Under the pieces are notes generated by a model that searched no databases, was not told the DNA's origin, and worked only from the letters and a program-made list of their open reading frames with translations. The position numbers were made by a program, and so were the translations under genes. Below are positions 18,773 through 30,431 of a DNA stretch of 64,000 nt, piece by piece. Every line of letters begins with the position of its first letter. Position 1 is the first letter of the stretch. Source of the stretch: Epithemia pelagica (Eukaryota; Bacillariophyta; Bacillariophyceae; Surirellales; Surirellaceae); NCBI GenBank assembly GCA_946965045.2, contig OX337229.1, positions 5,394,001 to 5,458,000 on the forward strand. Reading direction: 5' to 3'.

Positions 18773-20191
18773 ATGAAAATGATCATATTTCCTCGATGGT
18801 TCGTTGCTTTCGGGACGGTGCTGCTCGTGATGGTCCATGGAGGTCTGTGGGGTTGTTCCGCCTTTGGTGGTGCTAGTACGACGACCAAGAATGGCAAGAG
18901 ACCATTTTATCAAATATCCAGTTGTCCAGCATTCCATGAAACGAGGAGATTCGCACCTCCATTGACTGCCTTTTACAATAATTTTGAAGAAACCTCCAAA
19001 AATGAAGACGATGATGAGGAGGACGAGGACGACGACGACGACGATTATTTGGAGGAGGACGATTACAATGACAAGGCTGTCCAAGATTTTCGGTCCAAAA
19101 TGTCCTCCTTGTTTGGCACGGACGACAACAAGGACGACACGACTCGTCCCAGTGCGGCATCCTCGACCGAGGCCATTGACGAATTGATTCAATTGGTACG
19201 ACAATCCTCCGACGACTCGTCCGCAACAAAGAACAAGGAACCGAAAGAATGGGCGCAACCGACCACTCTACTGGAACCAGGGACGGTTCTCGTGGCCAAT
19301 CCAGCGCGCTTTTGCAATGATTTTGGCATTTCCAATAATGACGACGACGACGACGAAAACGAGAACCTGGCCTTGTTTTCAACCTTTTTGGGAACCAACC
19401 GTGCCAGTGGCAATTCGGTCAATCCGCGCTTGTTGCAAAAATTTGGCTTGACCTTACCTCCACCCGCCGATTTGGGTCCGGATCGACGAGCGGATTTATT
19501 ACCGGTTCTCATGATTGTGGAACGAACTCGAGGCGACAGTGACGACGAGGATATGATTCAAGCCGTCTTGTTGAATCGACGAACGGGATACTTGCTGGGA
19601 GATTTGGAACAACCCACACAACAAAGCAGCATGAATGACGACGACGATGATGACAAGACGGCATCCTCCTCTATGGCACCCTTGTTGGAAAAATTTTGCA
19701 TTCAGCCCTTGTGGTTTGGAGGAGTCTACAATCACAACCAACGAGATGGTAGCAGTACGAGTATGGCTTCGGGATTGGACATGCTGCATCTTTGTCCAGC
19801 CGTTCCCGGTGCCAAAGCCATTACGGACGATGGTTTGTATTGGGGTGGCGATCCTTCCTTGGCACAAGACTTTTTGAACGATCCTTCCCAAGCCCGTATT
19901 TATACCGGTTTTGATTTCAAATTCTTTGTCCAAATTACCCAATGGTCCACGGCCAAGGAACTGCAACATGAATTACAAGCGCCGCCAACGGACCAACCTG
20001 CAGCAGCCCATGACCGGTATGGAAATTGGTTTGCCTGTCGTGTCAACAAAGAAGTCTTGTTCAAAAGTCGAGATCGCATGGGTGGTGGAACACGAGGACG
20101 ACCCGCCAAGCCTCTATGGACCGAAATTATGCAACTCTTGGGAGGAGAGTATTTGGAAATTTGTCAAACACTCTATCAACAAGAGGAATGA
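18773..20191 (+). CDS. AlgH/UPF0301 (DUF179) family protein, plastid-targeted
   Basis: 472 residues from the ATG at 18773, chosen because it gives a proper leader; the open frame extends 34 codons further up without one. The N terminus is a hydrophobic signal peptide ending in GCSAFGGAS, matching the ASAFAP-type cleavage site with F at +1 of diatom plastid presequences. A long acidic Asp/Glu spacer follows. The domain starts at LEPGTVLVANPARF and continues with PVLMIVERT, AVLLNRRTGYLLGDL, PLWFGGV, LHLCPAVPGA, GLYWGGDP, IYTGF and GNWFACRV, the conserved blocks of AlgH/YqgE proteins. A second Asp-rich insert interrupts the domain. The biochemical role of the family is not established. Plastid location is inferred from the presequence. 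Confidence 0.85.
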   Translation: MKMIIFPRWFVAFGTVLLVMVHGGLWGCSAFGGASTTTKNGKRPFYQISSCPAFHETRRFAPPLTAFYNNFEETSKNEDDDEEDEDDDDDDYLEEDDYNDKAVQDFRSKMSSLFGTDDNKDDTTRPSAASSTEAIDELIQLVRQSSDDSSATKNKEPKEWAQPTTLLEPGTVLVANPARFCNDFGISNNDDDDDENENLALFSTFLGTNRASGNSVNPRLLQKFGLTLPPPADLGPDRRADLLPVLMIVERTRGDSDDEDMIQAVLLNRRTGYLLGDLEQPTQQSSMNDDDDDDKTASSSMAPLLEKFCIQPLWFGGVYNHNQRDGSSTSMASGLDMLHLCPAVPGAKAITDDGLYWGGDPSLAQDFLNDPSQARIYTGFDFKFFVQITQWSTAKELQHELQAPPTDQPAAAHDRYGNWFACRVNKEVLFKSRDRMGGGTRGRPAKPLWTEIMQLLGGEYLEICQTLYQQEE

Positions 20192-21089
20192 CCAAAAGAC
20201 AATCAGAAAGCAGCAGCAGCAGAAGAACACAAACACACGAGTGGACAACCAAACATCAAGATCGAGAAAACACACGAACATCTGGGACAATGGTTGTCGA
20301 ACCGTCGGAACTCGGGCACCTTGGGAGAGCCAACTCGTACCACCATCTGACGCGAGACAAGGCTGCCAGGCAGCGCATGCTGGTACCCATTCGAGCAAAT
20401 TCGTTCCAAAACAAGTCGGCAACACTTGCCTATCGACCTGTTGTTAGTACATACGTTGATTCATTCACATAGTAGAGAGATTCAGTTGGTTGTTATAAAT
20501 AGCTGAATAATCATTGTAACAACAACACTCAATCGAAGCAAGAGAAAAATGGTAATGCAGCACATGGGCTGCTACGTTTTTGTATATTATGGGCAAAGGA
20601 TTGAGAAATGGCGTTTTCGTTTGGACAAGTTCGATTCAATGCGCTGAAGCAAAGATACAACGTTTGATTGTGTAGATTGGATCTCTTCCTCTTCGTCTCT
20701 TGATGAGGGTCATGATGACCCTCATTCCAACTAGCTACTAGCTAGAGGTACTCCTATGTGTGCAGAGAACCTACGAGTCGTAGCATGAAAGATCAGGTTA
20801 CCCTTAACCTTAAATAAGTTTGCTTGCAACACAAAGATATTCTGTACATCACTACTACGCCTTCAAAGTACAGTATTCTGACGTGGCAAGTGAGTTTGGA
20901 CCTTCGACGAATGGCATCGATGATCCTTGCTCATTCAACTTCGACATTCAACTTCGAGATGTGGCTCCCGAAGAAGCTCCTTCAGGATCGTCGGCTTTCT
21001 TCGATAAGCGGGTGGGTTGGCATCCGACTTCTCACAAAACCCACAGTAGCCAAAAAACGAAAAGACGAGAATGGATAGTTTCAGAAACC
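20192..21089. other. Intergenic with an 11-bp perfect palindrome
   Basis: No gene supported. The frame of the downstream oxidoreductase is open back to 20820, but those 90 codons lie before the conserved start and have no ATG-led conserved domain. A perfect inverted repeat sits at 20703-20725. Confidence 0.45.
20703..20725. promoter_or_regulatory. Perfect 11-bp inverted repeat
   Basis: ATGAGGGTCAT, one G, then ATGACCCTCAT. A one-base spacer is too short for an RNA hairpin loop without melting the inner pairs, so a dimer-binding DNA site is as likely. It lies 387 bp upstream of the oxidoreductase start and about 510 bp after the AlgH stop. Function unknown. Confidence 0.3.
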
Positions 21090-22133
21090 ATGACGACAAT
21101 GAAGCGAATTGATTTGATTCAAGCCGGAGGATTTGCTCCCGGAACCAACCTGGTGGTGTCCCAAGTGCCAGTTCCCAAGCCGGCGGCTGGACAGGTGTTG
21201 ATTGACATTAAGGCCAGTGCGATCAATCCAGTCGACTGGAAAATGGCGGAATACGGGTTCCTCATGCCCACTCCGACGGCCGATGCACCGGTCGGACTTG
21301 GCTGCGACATTGCCGGAATCGTCACCGACGCTGACGATGCGTCGTGGATTGGCAAACGAGTGGTGGCCTACCTGGGTGCCCACAAATTGCCACAGGATCC
21401 CACGGATCGTTCCGCCTATGCCGAACAGGTGTTGGTCGACGCCGAAGTAGTCTTTGAAATTCCCAAGGATACTACAACGTTTGCCCAAGCTGCAAGCCTC
21501 CCAGTGGGAGGATTGACGGCACAGTTGTTGTTGGACGCTGTCCAGGAGAGTGTCGTGGATTGGGTCTTGGTGTGGGGGGCTTCGTCCTCGGTTGGATTCA
21601 ATGCCGTCCAGCTCGCTGCCAAACAGGGATGGAAGGTGATTGCCGTGGCCTCAGCCAAGCACAAGGACAAGTTACTCCAGGTGGGAGCCACGTCTGTTGT
21701 AGATTATCGTCAAGACAATGTGTTGGAGACGGTGAAATCCATCTTGAGCGAAAATAGCAGCGACACCAAGAAGGCAACCCTGGGTGGTGTCGTGGATTGC
21801 ATAGGGGACAAGACGGTCCAGGAAACCTGTGTCAAGCTCTTGTCGGAATGTGGAGACAGCCAGGCACCCAAGGTCCTTAGTTCCGTATCGGGAATGGGAT
21901 TGCCCGAAGCACCAGAGGGCGTTTCAATCAAGCCGATTGAACTTGCCACAGCACTCGACACTCCTGAAAAACGGGTCTTTGTCAAGAAACATTTCCCCAC
22001 TGTGTTGGAGGTGGAACCACAAGCCATTCGTTCCGTCAAGGGAGATTATACTGCCGAAACGGTACAGTCTGCCTTTCAAATTAACAAGGACGGTGTCTCG
22101 GGAGAAAAGGTGATCATTGAGTGGACGCCGTAA
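21090..22133 (+). CDS. MDR-family NAD(P)H quinone oxidoreductase (zinc-free)
   Basis: 347 residues. The ATG at 21090 (MTTMKRIDLIQAGG) is chosen because conserved sequence begins there. The N-terminal GroES-like fold shows VLIDIKASAINPVDWKM, GCDIAG and GKRVVAYLG. The Rossmann part shows LPVGGLTAQLLL and VWGASSSVGFNAVQLA, the coenzyme-binding loop being in GASSSVG, then VIAVAS and GATSVVDYR. The Cys ligands of the structural zinc of alcohol dehydrogenases are absent, which fits zinc-independent quinone or enoyl reductases. The C terminus reads GVSGEKVIIEW. It probably reduces quinones or reactive enones with NADPH in the cytosol. Related stress-type enoyl reductases cannot be excluded. Confidence 0.9.
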   Translation: MTTMKRIDLIQAGGFAPGTNLVVSQVPVPKPAAGQVLIDIKASAINPVDWKMAEYGFLMPTPTADAPVGLGCDIAGIVTDADDASWIGKRVVAYLGAHKLPQDPTDRSAYAEQVLVDAEVVFEIPKDTTTFAQAASLPVGGLTAQLLLDAVQESVVDWVLVWGASSSVGFNAVQLAAKQGWKVIAVASAKHKDKLLQVGATSVVDYRQDNVLETVKSILSENSSDTKKATLGGVVDCIGDKTVQETCVKLLSECGDSQAPKVLSSVSGMGLPEAPEGVSIKPIELATALDTPEKRVFVKKHFPTVLEVEPQAIRSVKGDYTAETVQSAFQINKDGVSGEKVIIEWTP

Positions 22134-22228
22134 AAAACCAACATAAAATAATCGACTTTTATCACTTTTTCACGTATGAATTTATGGCTAATAACATATG
22201 AACTAGATTCGTACCACCTCTCAGGACT

Positions 22229-25200
22229 TCAAATGCGTAGAATTCCCTGTGGCCTTTTGGACAGGGACTTGAGAAGGCAGCCCACGACGCAAGCGCTCGC
22301 CAATGCAACAGCAAACACGGCAATTACCATCCAGTACTGCAAGGCCATCATTTGATCGTGAAGATCATCCATCACGTCTTCCAGGTTGCCTTCTTGTCGA
22401 GTCGTTTGTGTATCCATCTCGGAAAAGTGACGAGTATCCTCTTCCAACTTGCGAGCTCGACCACCAATGTTTGAGTTCTTGATAAGTTTGACGACACCTT
22501 CAATGGCTCCACCTTCATATACGTTCCCATTCACATCATGAACATTGGAGAGTGAAACCTGCAGCTCTTTACCCAAGAGCTCGTCGTGGTCAATCCTTAC
22601 CGGATCCAGATGAAATGAGATGGATCGACCTTCACACATGACCAACAGTTCTTCACCCGTATTGTCCAGTGTACGATTCTCGTGGAGAGCCACACTGAGA
22701 GAAAAGCCATGAGGCTCGGCACAGTCTAACGGCTCGGAAAATTCAATTTCGATTGGTTCATCCACCAAATAGTAGTCGTTTTGAAATGCCGGACCAAACA
22801 AACTTGGATGAATACGATCAAAGCTTCCCCGGATTTGTGGTGTTGCTGCAAAATTAAAGTCCGCTGGCAAATCCCCTGTTGGGTCGGGACACACCGTGCG
22901 AGCCTCAATCTCGTACTCACCGTCCGACAGAGCTCCAATGTCCCATTCGGCAGTGATGTATCCATATTCGTCTTTATGGATCGTTGTAAAGTCAATTGGA
23001 ACACTTGAATCCTCACCGCTGAGTCGATGCAGGGCCCGAGACCACGCCGAAGAACCCACTCGACGGAACCACAATCCAGCATCCTCCAGACGACCCAAAG
23101 AACTGGATACAGACATGTTAAAAGTCTGTATGTTGTAGTCCACGTTCCGCACAACAACTTTCAAAGTGTACTCGGGACTCGTCGACTTTCGATCCCCAGT
23201 ATTGATTTCGAAACGATTCTCAAGCGCCAAATCTCCTTCCCATGCGATTCTTGGACACGGTTGCGCAAACCGGATGCGTTCCTTTGGCTCTCCATCCTTG
23301 ACTGTAGAATCCACAACGTTGAATAGCTCGATGGATGCGATAGCTGGGTTATCCTGTACAAATGTCTCTCCAAAAACCCGTTCCAGTCTTGCAACGCGTG
23401 CACCATCACATCTCGTGTGATGATTGCTTTAACACAGTCTTCTGTCGTCTTGTCGTCCACCGTTTTGTTGCAATTGAGAACAGTCATGTTGGACTGAGCG
23501 GCATCGCGGAGTCCAGTTAGTTCAGGGATTTCGACCTTGTCAATCTCAAACCGACTGAGGAACCCGATCCCAGGCTTATTCTCAGGAGATGTTAGACTGA
23601 ACTTCGTCTTTTCCGTGGCAAATGCGCAGGTTCCCCCAAAGACATTTGATTTATTGAACCCAACTTCCTGTACTTTTTGGAACTTTGCGTTCAGGTTCGG
23701 CACCAAAAATATATCAGAGTCTTTGCCAGCAACCCACACTTCAGTACTGGTCTGGAAACTCCATGTGGTGGTGAACGAGCCTGCAGTCTTCTCATCAATC
23801 AACGAGACAAGAAAATTGGTTTCGCCGGCCCCTTTGAGAGTTTTTTTGATTTTCCCTTCAATTAATTCTAGACACATTTCCACAAAGAGACCGGCACAGG
23901 TCTGAATCTCACTTGTAGTCCCAAAACTTCCCTTCATGCTGACATCCAAGCCGACAAACGTTTCATAATCCTTCATTTCCATTCGAATTGTGCTTATCAT
24001 GTTTTCATAGTAGGCATAGGAGCTCCCGCCTGGGGGATCCCGTAGAACTAGCAATGGCTTATGGGTCGGAAGGGCAACTGATTGACTTCCGGCCAGAGCA
24101 AAATCCCCAGTCACCACAACATCCGACTTGTGAATCGAGCCGGACTTGTCCATAACAACAAACAATGGCTTTGTCATGGTGCTGCCAAATGGATTTGGCT
24201 GACCACTCAAGAGAACCACCGAAGCTTGTGCGTTTTCACCAGTAGCCTCGTCCATTTGTAGTGGGTGAGAGCATGAAGGACTACAAGCTTGAAGTGCCTG
24301 AACTTGCTGAGTGAAATCGGGATTTCCCTCGAGTTGACTTAAAAACTCCCGATCTCCAGGAGAATCAATGACACCCACTTGATTTTGAATCGAAATGGTG
24401 GTGTTGGCCGGATACCGAGAACACGATATAATGTCAAACCCAAATTCTTGCCTTGCCATGACATGGACCACAAAGAAAGTAAAAGATGGTAGGACATGGA
24501 GAGAATATGAATCGACGCCTTCCTCTCGCGCAGATGAGCCACATGTTCCAGTGTCCATGTTCCCAAAGCGAACTTGCAACACATCGGTTCCATCGTATTG
24601 GAATCGAATGCGTTTCATGTCTGTCTTTGCCTTTTCTTTCTTTTCCTCTTCTTCCAAGGCAGCCGCTTCCAAACTATCTGGATCCAAATCCGTGTTGTCA
24701 ATGGCTTCATTTGTCGACAGAAGGGAAGTTGATGTTCCATTGTTGCTGTCGTTATTCTTTCCCCCTACTCCCTGTGGCAACGACGATTCCTCTTCCGCCG
24801 CATCCTCTTCTTCGAGATCGCGAAGATCAAGACTTTCCATAATGACATTTCGTTCTTGATTGTCATCAAGTCCAGTGACTGTCACAACACGCACGTCAAT
24901 GGGTTGTGCAATGACCCGGTAAATCTGGCGAAACCCGTCCTGAATCAAGGCTTGTCCGTCCCATTCACATCCTTGCATCGTCAAAGAGAGTTCGGTTTGT
25001 CCCAGAACTCGATCGCACAAGCCTCCGGCCACTTCTATCGTCAACAACGCTGTGGTAATATCATGCAAATCAAAGTTTTCATAGATTCCATCGGGATTTA
25101 TGAGAATGCCTTGTTCAAACAAGGGGGCGTGGTCCGGGTTAATGGGACGAAACTCGTGGTTGTGGTATCGTACTTGAGGAGAAATGGTCGTTCCAATGAC

Positions 25201-27178
25201 TGCTGGAAGCGCATAGTTTCCCTTATTGTCGGTCTGGACACAAACGGATGGATCTGTTACTTGAAGAGCGTTGCGCGTGGTATGATCCACCATACACACT
25301 TGAGCACCTACAATGGGACATCCCAAGGCACCGGCACCGGGCATTTCCGTCCCATGAACTTTCACCGTGCCGCGGAAGGGTACAGTCGTATCATCAATGA
25401 CATGGACAGGAGCTTCGAATTCCAAATGACGAAGGTATACCACTGTTGTGTTGACTTTGGAGGCCTCGGTAATAATGGGAGTCGATCCATCTCCCAACTG
25501 GTCCCCCGTGTCATCATCTTCGGGAATTGTCGTACTGCAGTCTTTGGTCGAATCGTTACACAAAAACCGATGGACTATGGAACTTGTCGTTTTGGCAAAA
25601 CGCAATCGAACAGGAAACTCGTCGTCGTTGTTCAAGGAAGGATGGACTAGGGAGAGACTGATGGTGAACTTGCCCGAGGCCCCTGTCTTTGTCCGACACC
25701 AACCATCTTGATCATAATCCTCGCATGCCGGAAGGACAAAAGCTTGCTGTTGTTGCAAATCTTCCATCCGATATTCTACAATCACGTCTTGAACCGGCAA
25801 AAACCCTGCCTCTTCTTCCAAGGTTACCTGGCCGTCAATGGAAGCTTGCCACAAGACGGTATGCCGCACAGTGGTGGGCGCGCTGTTTCGCCAGGCATGT
25901 TTGGACGCCTCTCGAATATTATACTCTTATTCTTGCCCCACAACAAGATTGGAAATGCTCAAATCATCCGCAATTTGATGTCCTGGAACATAGGGTTCTT
26001 GGGCACATTGTTGCCGAGAGAAAAAGTAGTAATCCGAGGTGAAGACTTCATTGTTGCTGGTGGTCGCAGAATCGGTAGTCTTCGCTCCGCGAAAAGGAAT
26101 AGGCGTCTTCACATCGTGAATTATCAATCCATTCAAATTGGACAAAGCCATCTTGTTGCCAAACCTTGGCTCCATCTGGCTTTCCCGATTCATCCTTGTC
26201 TAGTATGTTGCAGTAACACTTGGTTGTGACAATGGGTCCAAAGTGCGCCTTTCCTTCTCGTGGATTATTGATATCGTCGGAAATATCGAGATTGATAATG
26301 TGCAGGACATGGCGAGATCCGGGATCCAGGTTGGTGAAGGAAAAGGTTTGAACTTGACTAAACGAGTCAAAGTCGACATAGAGATTGGATTAGTCTGGGA
26401 GCGGGACGGCCAGACCACCGGCATCATCGGCCAATTGATGAAGCACGAGTTTGACGCGACCGGGTGTCACATTGGAAATGGACACTTCAAAGGACGATAC
26501 ACCCACTTGGGAGACCACCTGTTTGGGTGCCGTGACGCATTTGCCCGTATGCTTCTCCACGTCGGGACCACCCGTCAAGAAATTCTCAAAACCAGCTTCG
26601 CATTGGCATTCATAGCCATTGCCAGGTAGATTGTGACACTCGCTATGTTCCGGACAGGTAAAGGCTTCTTTACATTCGTCAATATCATGACAGGTGGATC
26701 CCACAAAGTCTTGTCCACAGGGACAATAGGCGGCCGTGACTTTTTTCCGAATATCCTCGTTCTTGGGCAAGTATGTTTCTTTACAGGCACGAAGTTTGGT
26801 ATGGGTGTAAAAGTAAGTATCCAGGTCATGAGCTTCCTTGATACCCGATTGCAATTTGCCATCCGTGCGCCAGCGCCATTCTTGCTTGGCATCCGTACAA
26901 TCGACGTATTCATTGGAACCTCCCGTTTTGCTTTGCAGACAGGACCGTCCTCCCATTTTGCTTTGCAAGGAAAATGTTTCAGACAAGAGACCACTGTCCC
27001 AATTGGACTTGATCTCGGCATTGACTCGACAAAGCTCATTGCGTTGGTTTTGTGTGCGACCCGGTTTAAACATGACAGCCTGTACCATTCCCAAAGGAAA
27101 GGTGGCAGAGAGCATGACCGACACTGCTAGAGCGACAAAGTGTTGACCACAAAACGTCGGCTTTGGTTTCCCCCTCAT
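22229..27178 (-). pseudogene. Large EGF-domain type I membrane protein, frame broken in several places
   Basis: Read on the minus strand from the ATG at 27178. A signal-like leader (VALAVSVMLSATFPLGMV) is followed by Cys-rich sequence and one calcium-binding EGF domain (DIDECKEAFTCPEHSECHN to CQCEAGF, about residues 165-205). Long extracellular regions follow, including repeat-like blocks such as GCPIVGAQVCMVD. Near the C terminus is one membrane helix (MVIAVFAVALASACVVGCLL) with a short basic tail. Intact it would have about 1,650 residues. Protein-like sequence changes frame or meets a stop at four places: a TAA at about 26390, a frameshift near 26070-26085, a TAA near 25930 created by an apparent 6-bp insertion, and a frameshift near 23400. 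No GT-AG pair removes the stops. Long genes nearby are clean, so decay is likelier than assembly error, though error is possible. Confidence 0.65.
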
Positions 27179-28598
27179 GATGATTGGTTATGGTTGTCGT
27201 TGCTGTTGTGATTTGGAACTGGAAGGCTTTGATGGTTTTTGATTTTGTGAGCAGAATCCATCTTTCATTTTTCTCGTTCGCCTTTGTTGGGATGTGATTC
27301 TTCCGAATGGTCCAGTTGTGTCTTTTGCCGTAGCAAAATCCCACAGCGGCGATGCACACATGGAGTCATCCTCTTTTGGCACCGAAACGTGTCCTTCGCT
27401 GAAATGGAGACCTGTGTTTTCATGTTTTTTTTATTTTGGAACGATAGATTGGAAGGATGATGGAGACTCATCCTCTCCTATATTGAGTAGGGTCTTGCTG
27501 AATGGGGGAAAGACACATGATACAGCAGACGTGCTCCTTGTGAAGGAGTCATGGACATCTCTTTCATCACACACGTTTCCCTTACTCCAAGCGCACCTTG
27601 TGTGGTGCAGCAAAAAAGATACAGAATCTTTCACAGAATCCATGCTTGACACGACTGTCTCCTTGTTCCGTTTGTGTCACGCTGTACTTCCGAATACCTA
27701 TCTATTGCAAGCAAATAAAGTAAAAAGATTTTATTACTAGGATGTTTATAGTGCTTCTGAGGAGTAATTGGACCAAGTCGCATAGCTGAACGGAACAAAG
27801 CATAGCTAATAGCGTAGCCTCTAGTGTGTCCCCCAAGTCGCGATGAACGAGGAGGACCATGGCAAGGACCAGGAGGATGGCTCGGAGAAACTGCTCCTTC
27901 TACTACTCTAGAAAGCTAAATAGAAGTATGCGCATTAACCAGAGGATTGCACAATATACACCAAGGGGAGGATCGCAGTCAAAATAGCAGGTTCACATGT
28001 CGTTCTGGAGATGGTAGCTCACACCGGAACGCACTCAGGACAGGAGCCAGTGTGCAAGTTGTGCAGAGCAAAAGAGACGTTGGAGCGGCGCCAACATGCT
28101 CAATGGCTGTGATTGCCGTGCCACGACACCATGAAACTTGGTTTTTCGAGGAACACCTGGTTGATTTCAAGAGGAAGATTCATGTCTGGAGTTGGATCAA
28201 GTGTACATTCCCTGCGAATCAAGGGACATGGCTCGACAGCCATGAATCGCAGCAAGTTTTTCTATTATATTCGCCCTGATTTATTCTGGAGTCTCGAATG
28301 AAGACTCGACTTAGCAGCAGACAGTGTCTACATGACGGACCACAAAATCACATCAACCATCGAGAAAAGGGCTTAGCTGTAAAGTACATGCATTTTCGGA
28401 GAGTGACGAATTAAGATTATAGAATTTAGATTATATGAGGATGTCATAATGGCATGAGTATTGATTTCAATTGATGTAACTTGTAGAAAGACAGTCGATA
28501 GTGGGCCATGAGTTCAAACGTGTGTGCGTCAAGATTCTCGGGAGTTGTCAACGATACTGGCAACCCCAACGGTTGCGCGTGTCCCCTTTCCAGCAAAC
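27179..28598. other. Intergenic, no gene supported
   Basis: 1.4 kb between the EGF-like pseudogene and the FUN14 gene. Short frames on both strands (longest 148 codons, 27294-27740 plus) lack protein features. It should contain the promoter of the pseudogene and the 3' UTR of the FUN14 gene. Confidence 0.4.
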
Positions 28599-28982
28599 TT
28601 AGCTGTATCGGACCGCCCACAAAAATCCCAAGGAGAAGCCACCGGCATCGGGGATTCCATTGGTCAATACACCCTTGACTTTTCTCCAGTACGTCTTGGC
28701 ATCTTCCACATCCAATTTGCCATCGGAATTGGTATCGACCGACTTGACGACATCGTCTTGAACCTTTTTCCAATCGACATCAATGTATCCGGCGTAGACG
28801 GCTCCTTGAACGGCCATAAAGCCCAAGCCAATCACAGTCGCGACCGCCTTGCCAATTTTCTTCAAGGCCATTCCACTGCAGTATCCAACGACAGCCCCAA
28901 AACCCAACTTGGCCATGATCGGCTTGGCTTGCTCAATGGCAGCTTCCATCACATCCTTCTTGGTGTCCTTGCTTTCGGTCAT
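28599..28982 (-). CDS. FUN14-domain protein with an EF-hand-like loop
   Basis: 127 residues from the ATG at 28982 (MTESKDTKKD). The frame is open 51 codons further upstream, but that sequence has no family similarity. The FUN14 pattern is seen in GFGAVVGYCSGMALKKIGKA, the hydrophobic VIGLGFMAVQGAVYAGYI, then DVDWKKVQDDV and the terminal GGFSLGFLWAVRYS. Between the last two lies DTNSDGKLDVED, a good calcium-binding EF-hand loop, which standard FUNDC1 proteins lack. FUN14 proteins sit in the outer membrane of mitochondria or in plastid membranes; FUNDC1 acts in mitophagy. I see no clear LC3-interacting motif at the N terminus. A CRE/bZIP-like TTACGTCA lies about 190 bp upstream (29173-29180). 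Confidence 0.82.
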   Translation of the reverse strand: MTESKDTKKDVMEAAIEQAKPIMAKLGFGAVVGYCSGMALKKIGKAVATVIGLGFMAVQGAVYAGYIDVDWKKVQDDVVKSVDTNSDGKLDVEDAKTYWRKVKGVLTNGIPDAGGFSLGFLWAVRYS

Positions 28983-29667
28983 TTTTGTCAATCTCGTCTT
29001 CTTTTGGAGCGTGTAATATAGATCAATGGATTCCTCGTTCTCTCGGTTGTGACCGTCAAACGTGTTGTGTTGTAAAAGTGGGCAAAAGGTCCTTGTCGAG
29101 AATGCGTTCTGATTGTAGCTTGTTCGCCTTCTCATCGTCGTCGTAGCGTGGGTCGACGACGACAGCGTGTGGTGACGTAAGCGTGATGTCGCTGTGGCGG
29201 GACTGCTATCCCGAATCCTGAATCGAAATGGCCTGCATTCAGCACATCCAGAGCGTTTGCGACTGATTCATTAAATTACAGTTTCATAGTATTGTTTGTT
29301 TTTCAAACGCGAAGGTTTGCAGTGTCCTTCCGCATCCATTCATTTTTGTTTTCTTTCTTCGACAAGGAGATGCAATGAAGAGGACTCTCTCTATCATCAT
29401 GCCAAAACGTCAATCATTCACCAGCAACAGCGTCAAAAACGTGTGGAACCAAGGCAATGGTGGTGGCGGGCTGAAGGTCTCGATGCCATCTTGTCCTTGG
29501 ATGAGATCAAGTGCCAAACATGGTTTGGGCCACGACGGGAGGGGAACACCAGGATCGAGATGGATGAAATCCATATCCAGCGTTCGACCCACAAGAATAC
29601 CAGTGCTACTACCATCGTACGAGACCCCTATCTCCTGTCATGATCGTGTAGAAACGCGGCACGAACC
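28983..29667. other. Intergenic, no gene supported
   Basis: Upstream region of the FUN14 gene plus 500 bp with two overlapping plus-strand frames (29296-29643, 29375-29671) of low-complexity, unrecognised sequence. Nothing firm. Confidence 0.35.
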
Positions 29668-30093
29668 ATGAACGGTTCGACATCCATTCAAGACGACGAC
29701 GACGACGCTTTCCAGTCATTTGACACCAACTTCCTACCGCCATGCACCAAGACACGATACGCTACTGTATTCCATTGGTCCAGAAAGCCATGTGGCAAGA
29801 ACTCTGAGTTTACTCTGTAATCCTTGTGTCACGACTCTGGGCTTGACCGTGTGTGCAAGTTGATGGGGACATTGGTACAACCCATGGTGCCGCACTCTGC
29901 TCACGATATCAGTTACACGTTTCACACCACTGGAACTGCAGGATTTGAGTGTGATTGAGGGCAACGAACGTTGTCCTTTAATGAGACGGCTCACTGTGAA
30001 ATTCTCGACGACACGTCGTCTACGAGCATCCCTCGGGCATTTTGGTGTCATTGGGGCAAAACACAGAGGTATGCCATCCTCTTGATTTCTGGT
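29668..30093 (+). pseudogene. Possible gene remnant, Leu-rich
   Basis: An ATG at 29668 opens an acidic start (MNGSTSIQDDDDDAFQSF). After a change of frame near 29770 the sequence continues as protein-like text rich in Leu (HVARTLSLLCNPCVTTLGL, later TPLELQDLSVI and RRLTVKFSTTRRLRA), with one in-frame TGA near 29860 and a final stop near 30090. It reads like the start of a leucine-rich repeat protein that lost its frame. Support is only the look of the sequence, so this is a weak call. Confidence 0.25.
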
Positions 30094-30431
30094 GGGCGAT
30101 CCTGTAGTTATCAGGCATAGATTCATTCATTGCGTTCTGTCCCGAACAACAGCGATGCACTCTCTAAAGACGGACTAAAGCCACTGGGCGCTGTCGACTT
30201 TGCAATTGTGGCGTTGAGACCTCCAAACACACATTGAAACGAATATGCACTCTACATGGAAAGAGGAAACTATAGATCAAGCAAACTGGCTACGAAATGA
30301 ATCATCATGCAAAAACTCTTCAAAACAAGAACCACAGCGTTCATCCACACCGAACACCCTGGTGCCGTCCCTTGGTGAACTTGAGGCTGGACTGCTTCAG
30401 GAAACACACAACTCCTGTGAGAGTCAGTTCA

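Noticed and set aside
20820-21089. 90-codon N-terminal extension of the oxidoreductase
   Set aside because: The conserved MDR fold begins at 21090; the extension has no ATG start and no targeting character.
23161-23314. Two overlapping minus frames treated as separate genes at the end of the EGF-like locus
   Set aside because: Sequence continues smoothly from one frame to the other (RVFGETFVQDNPAIA onward), so they are one broken gene.
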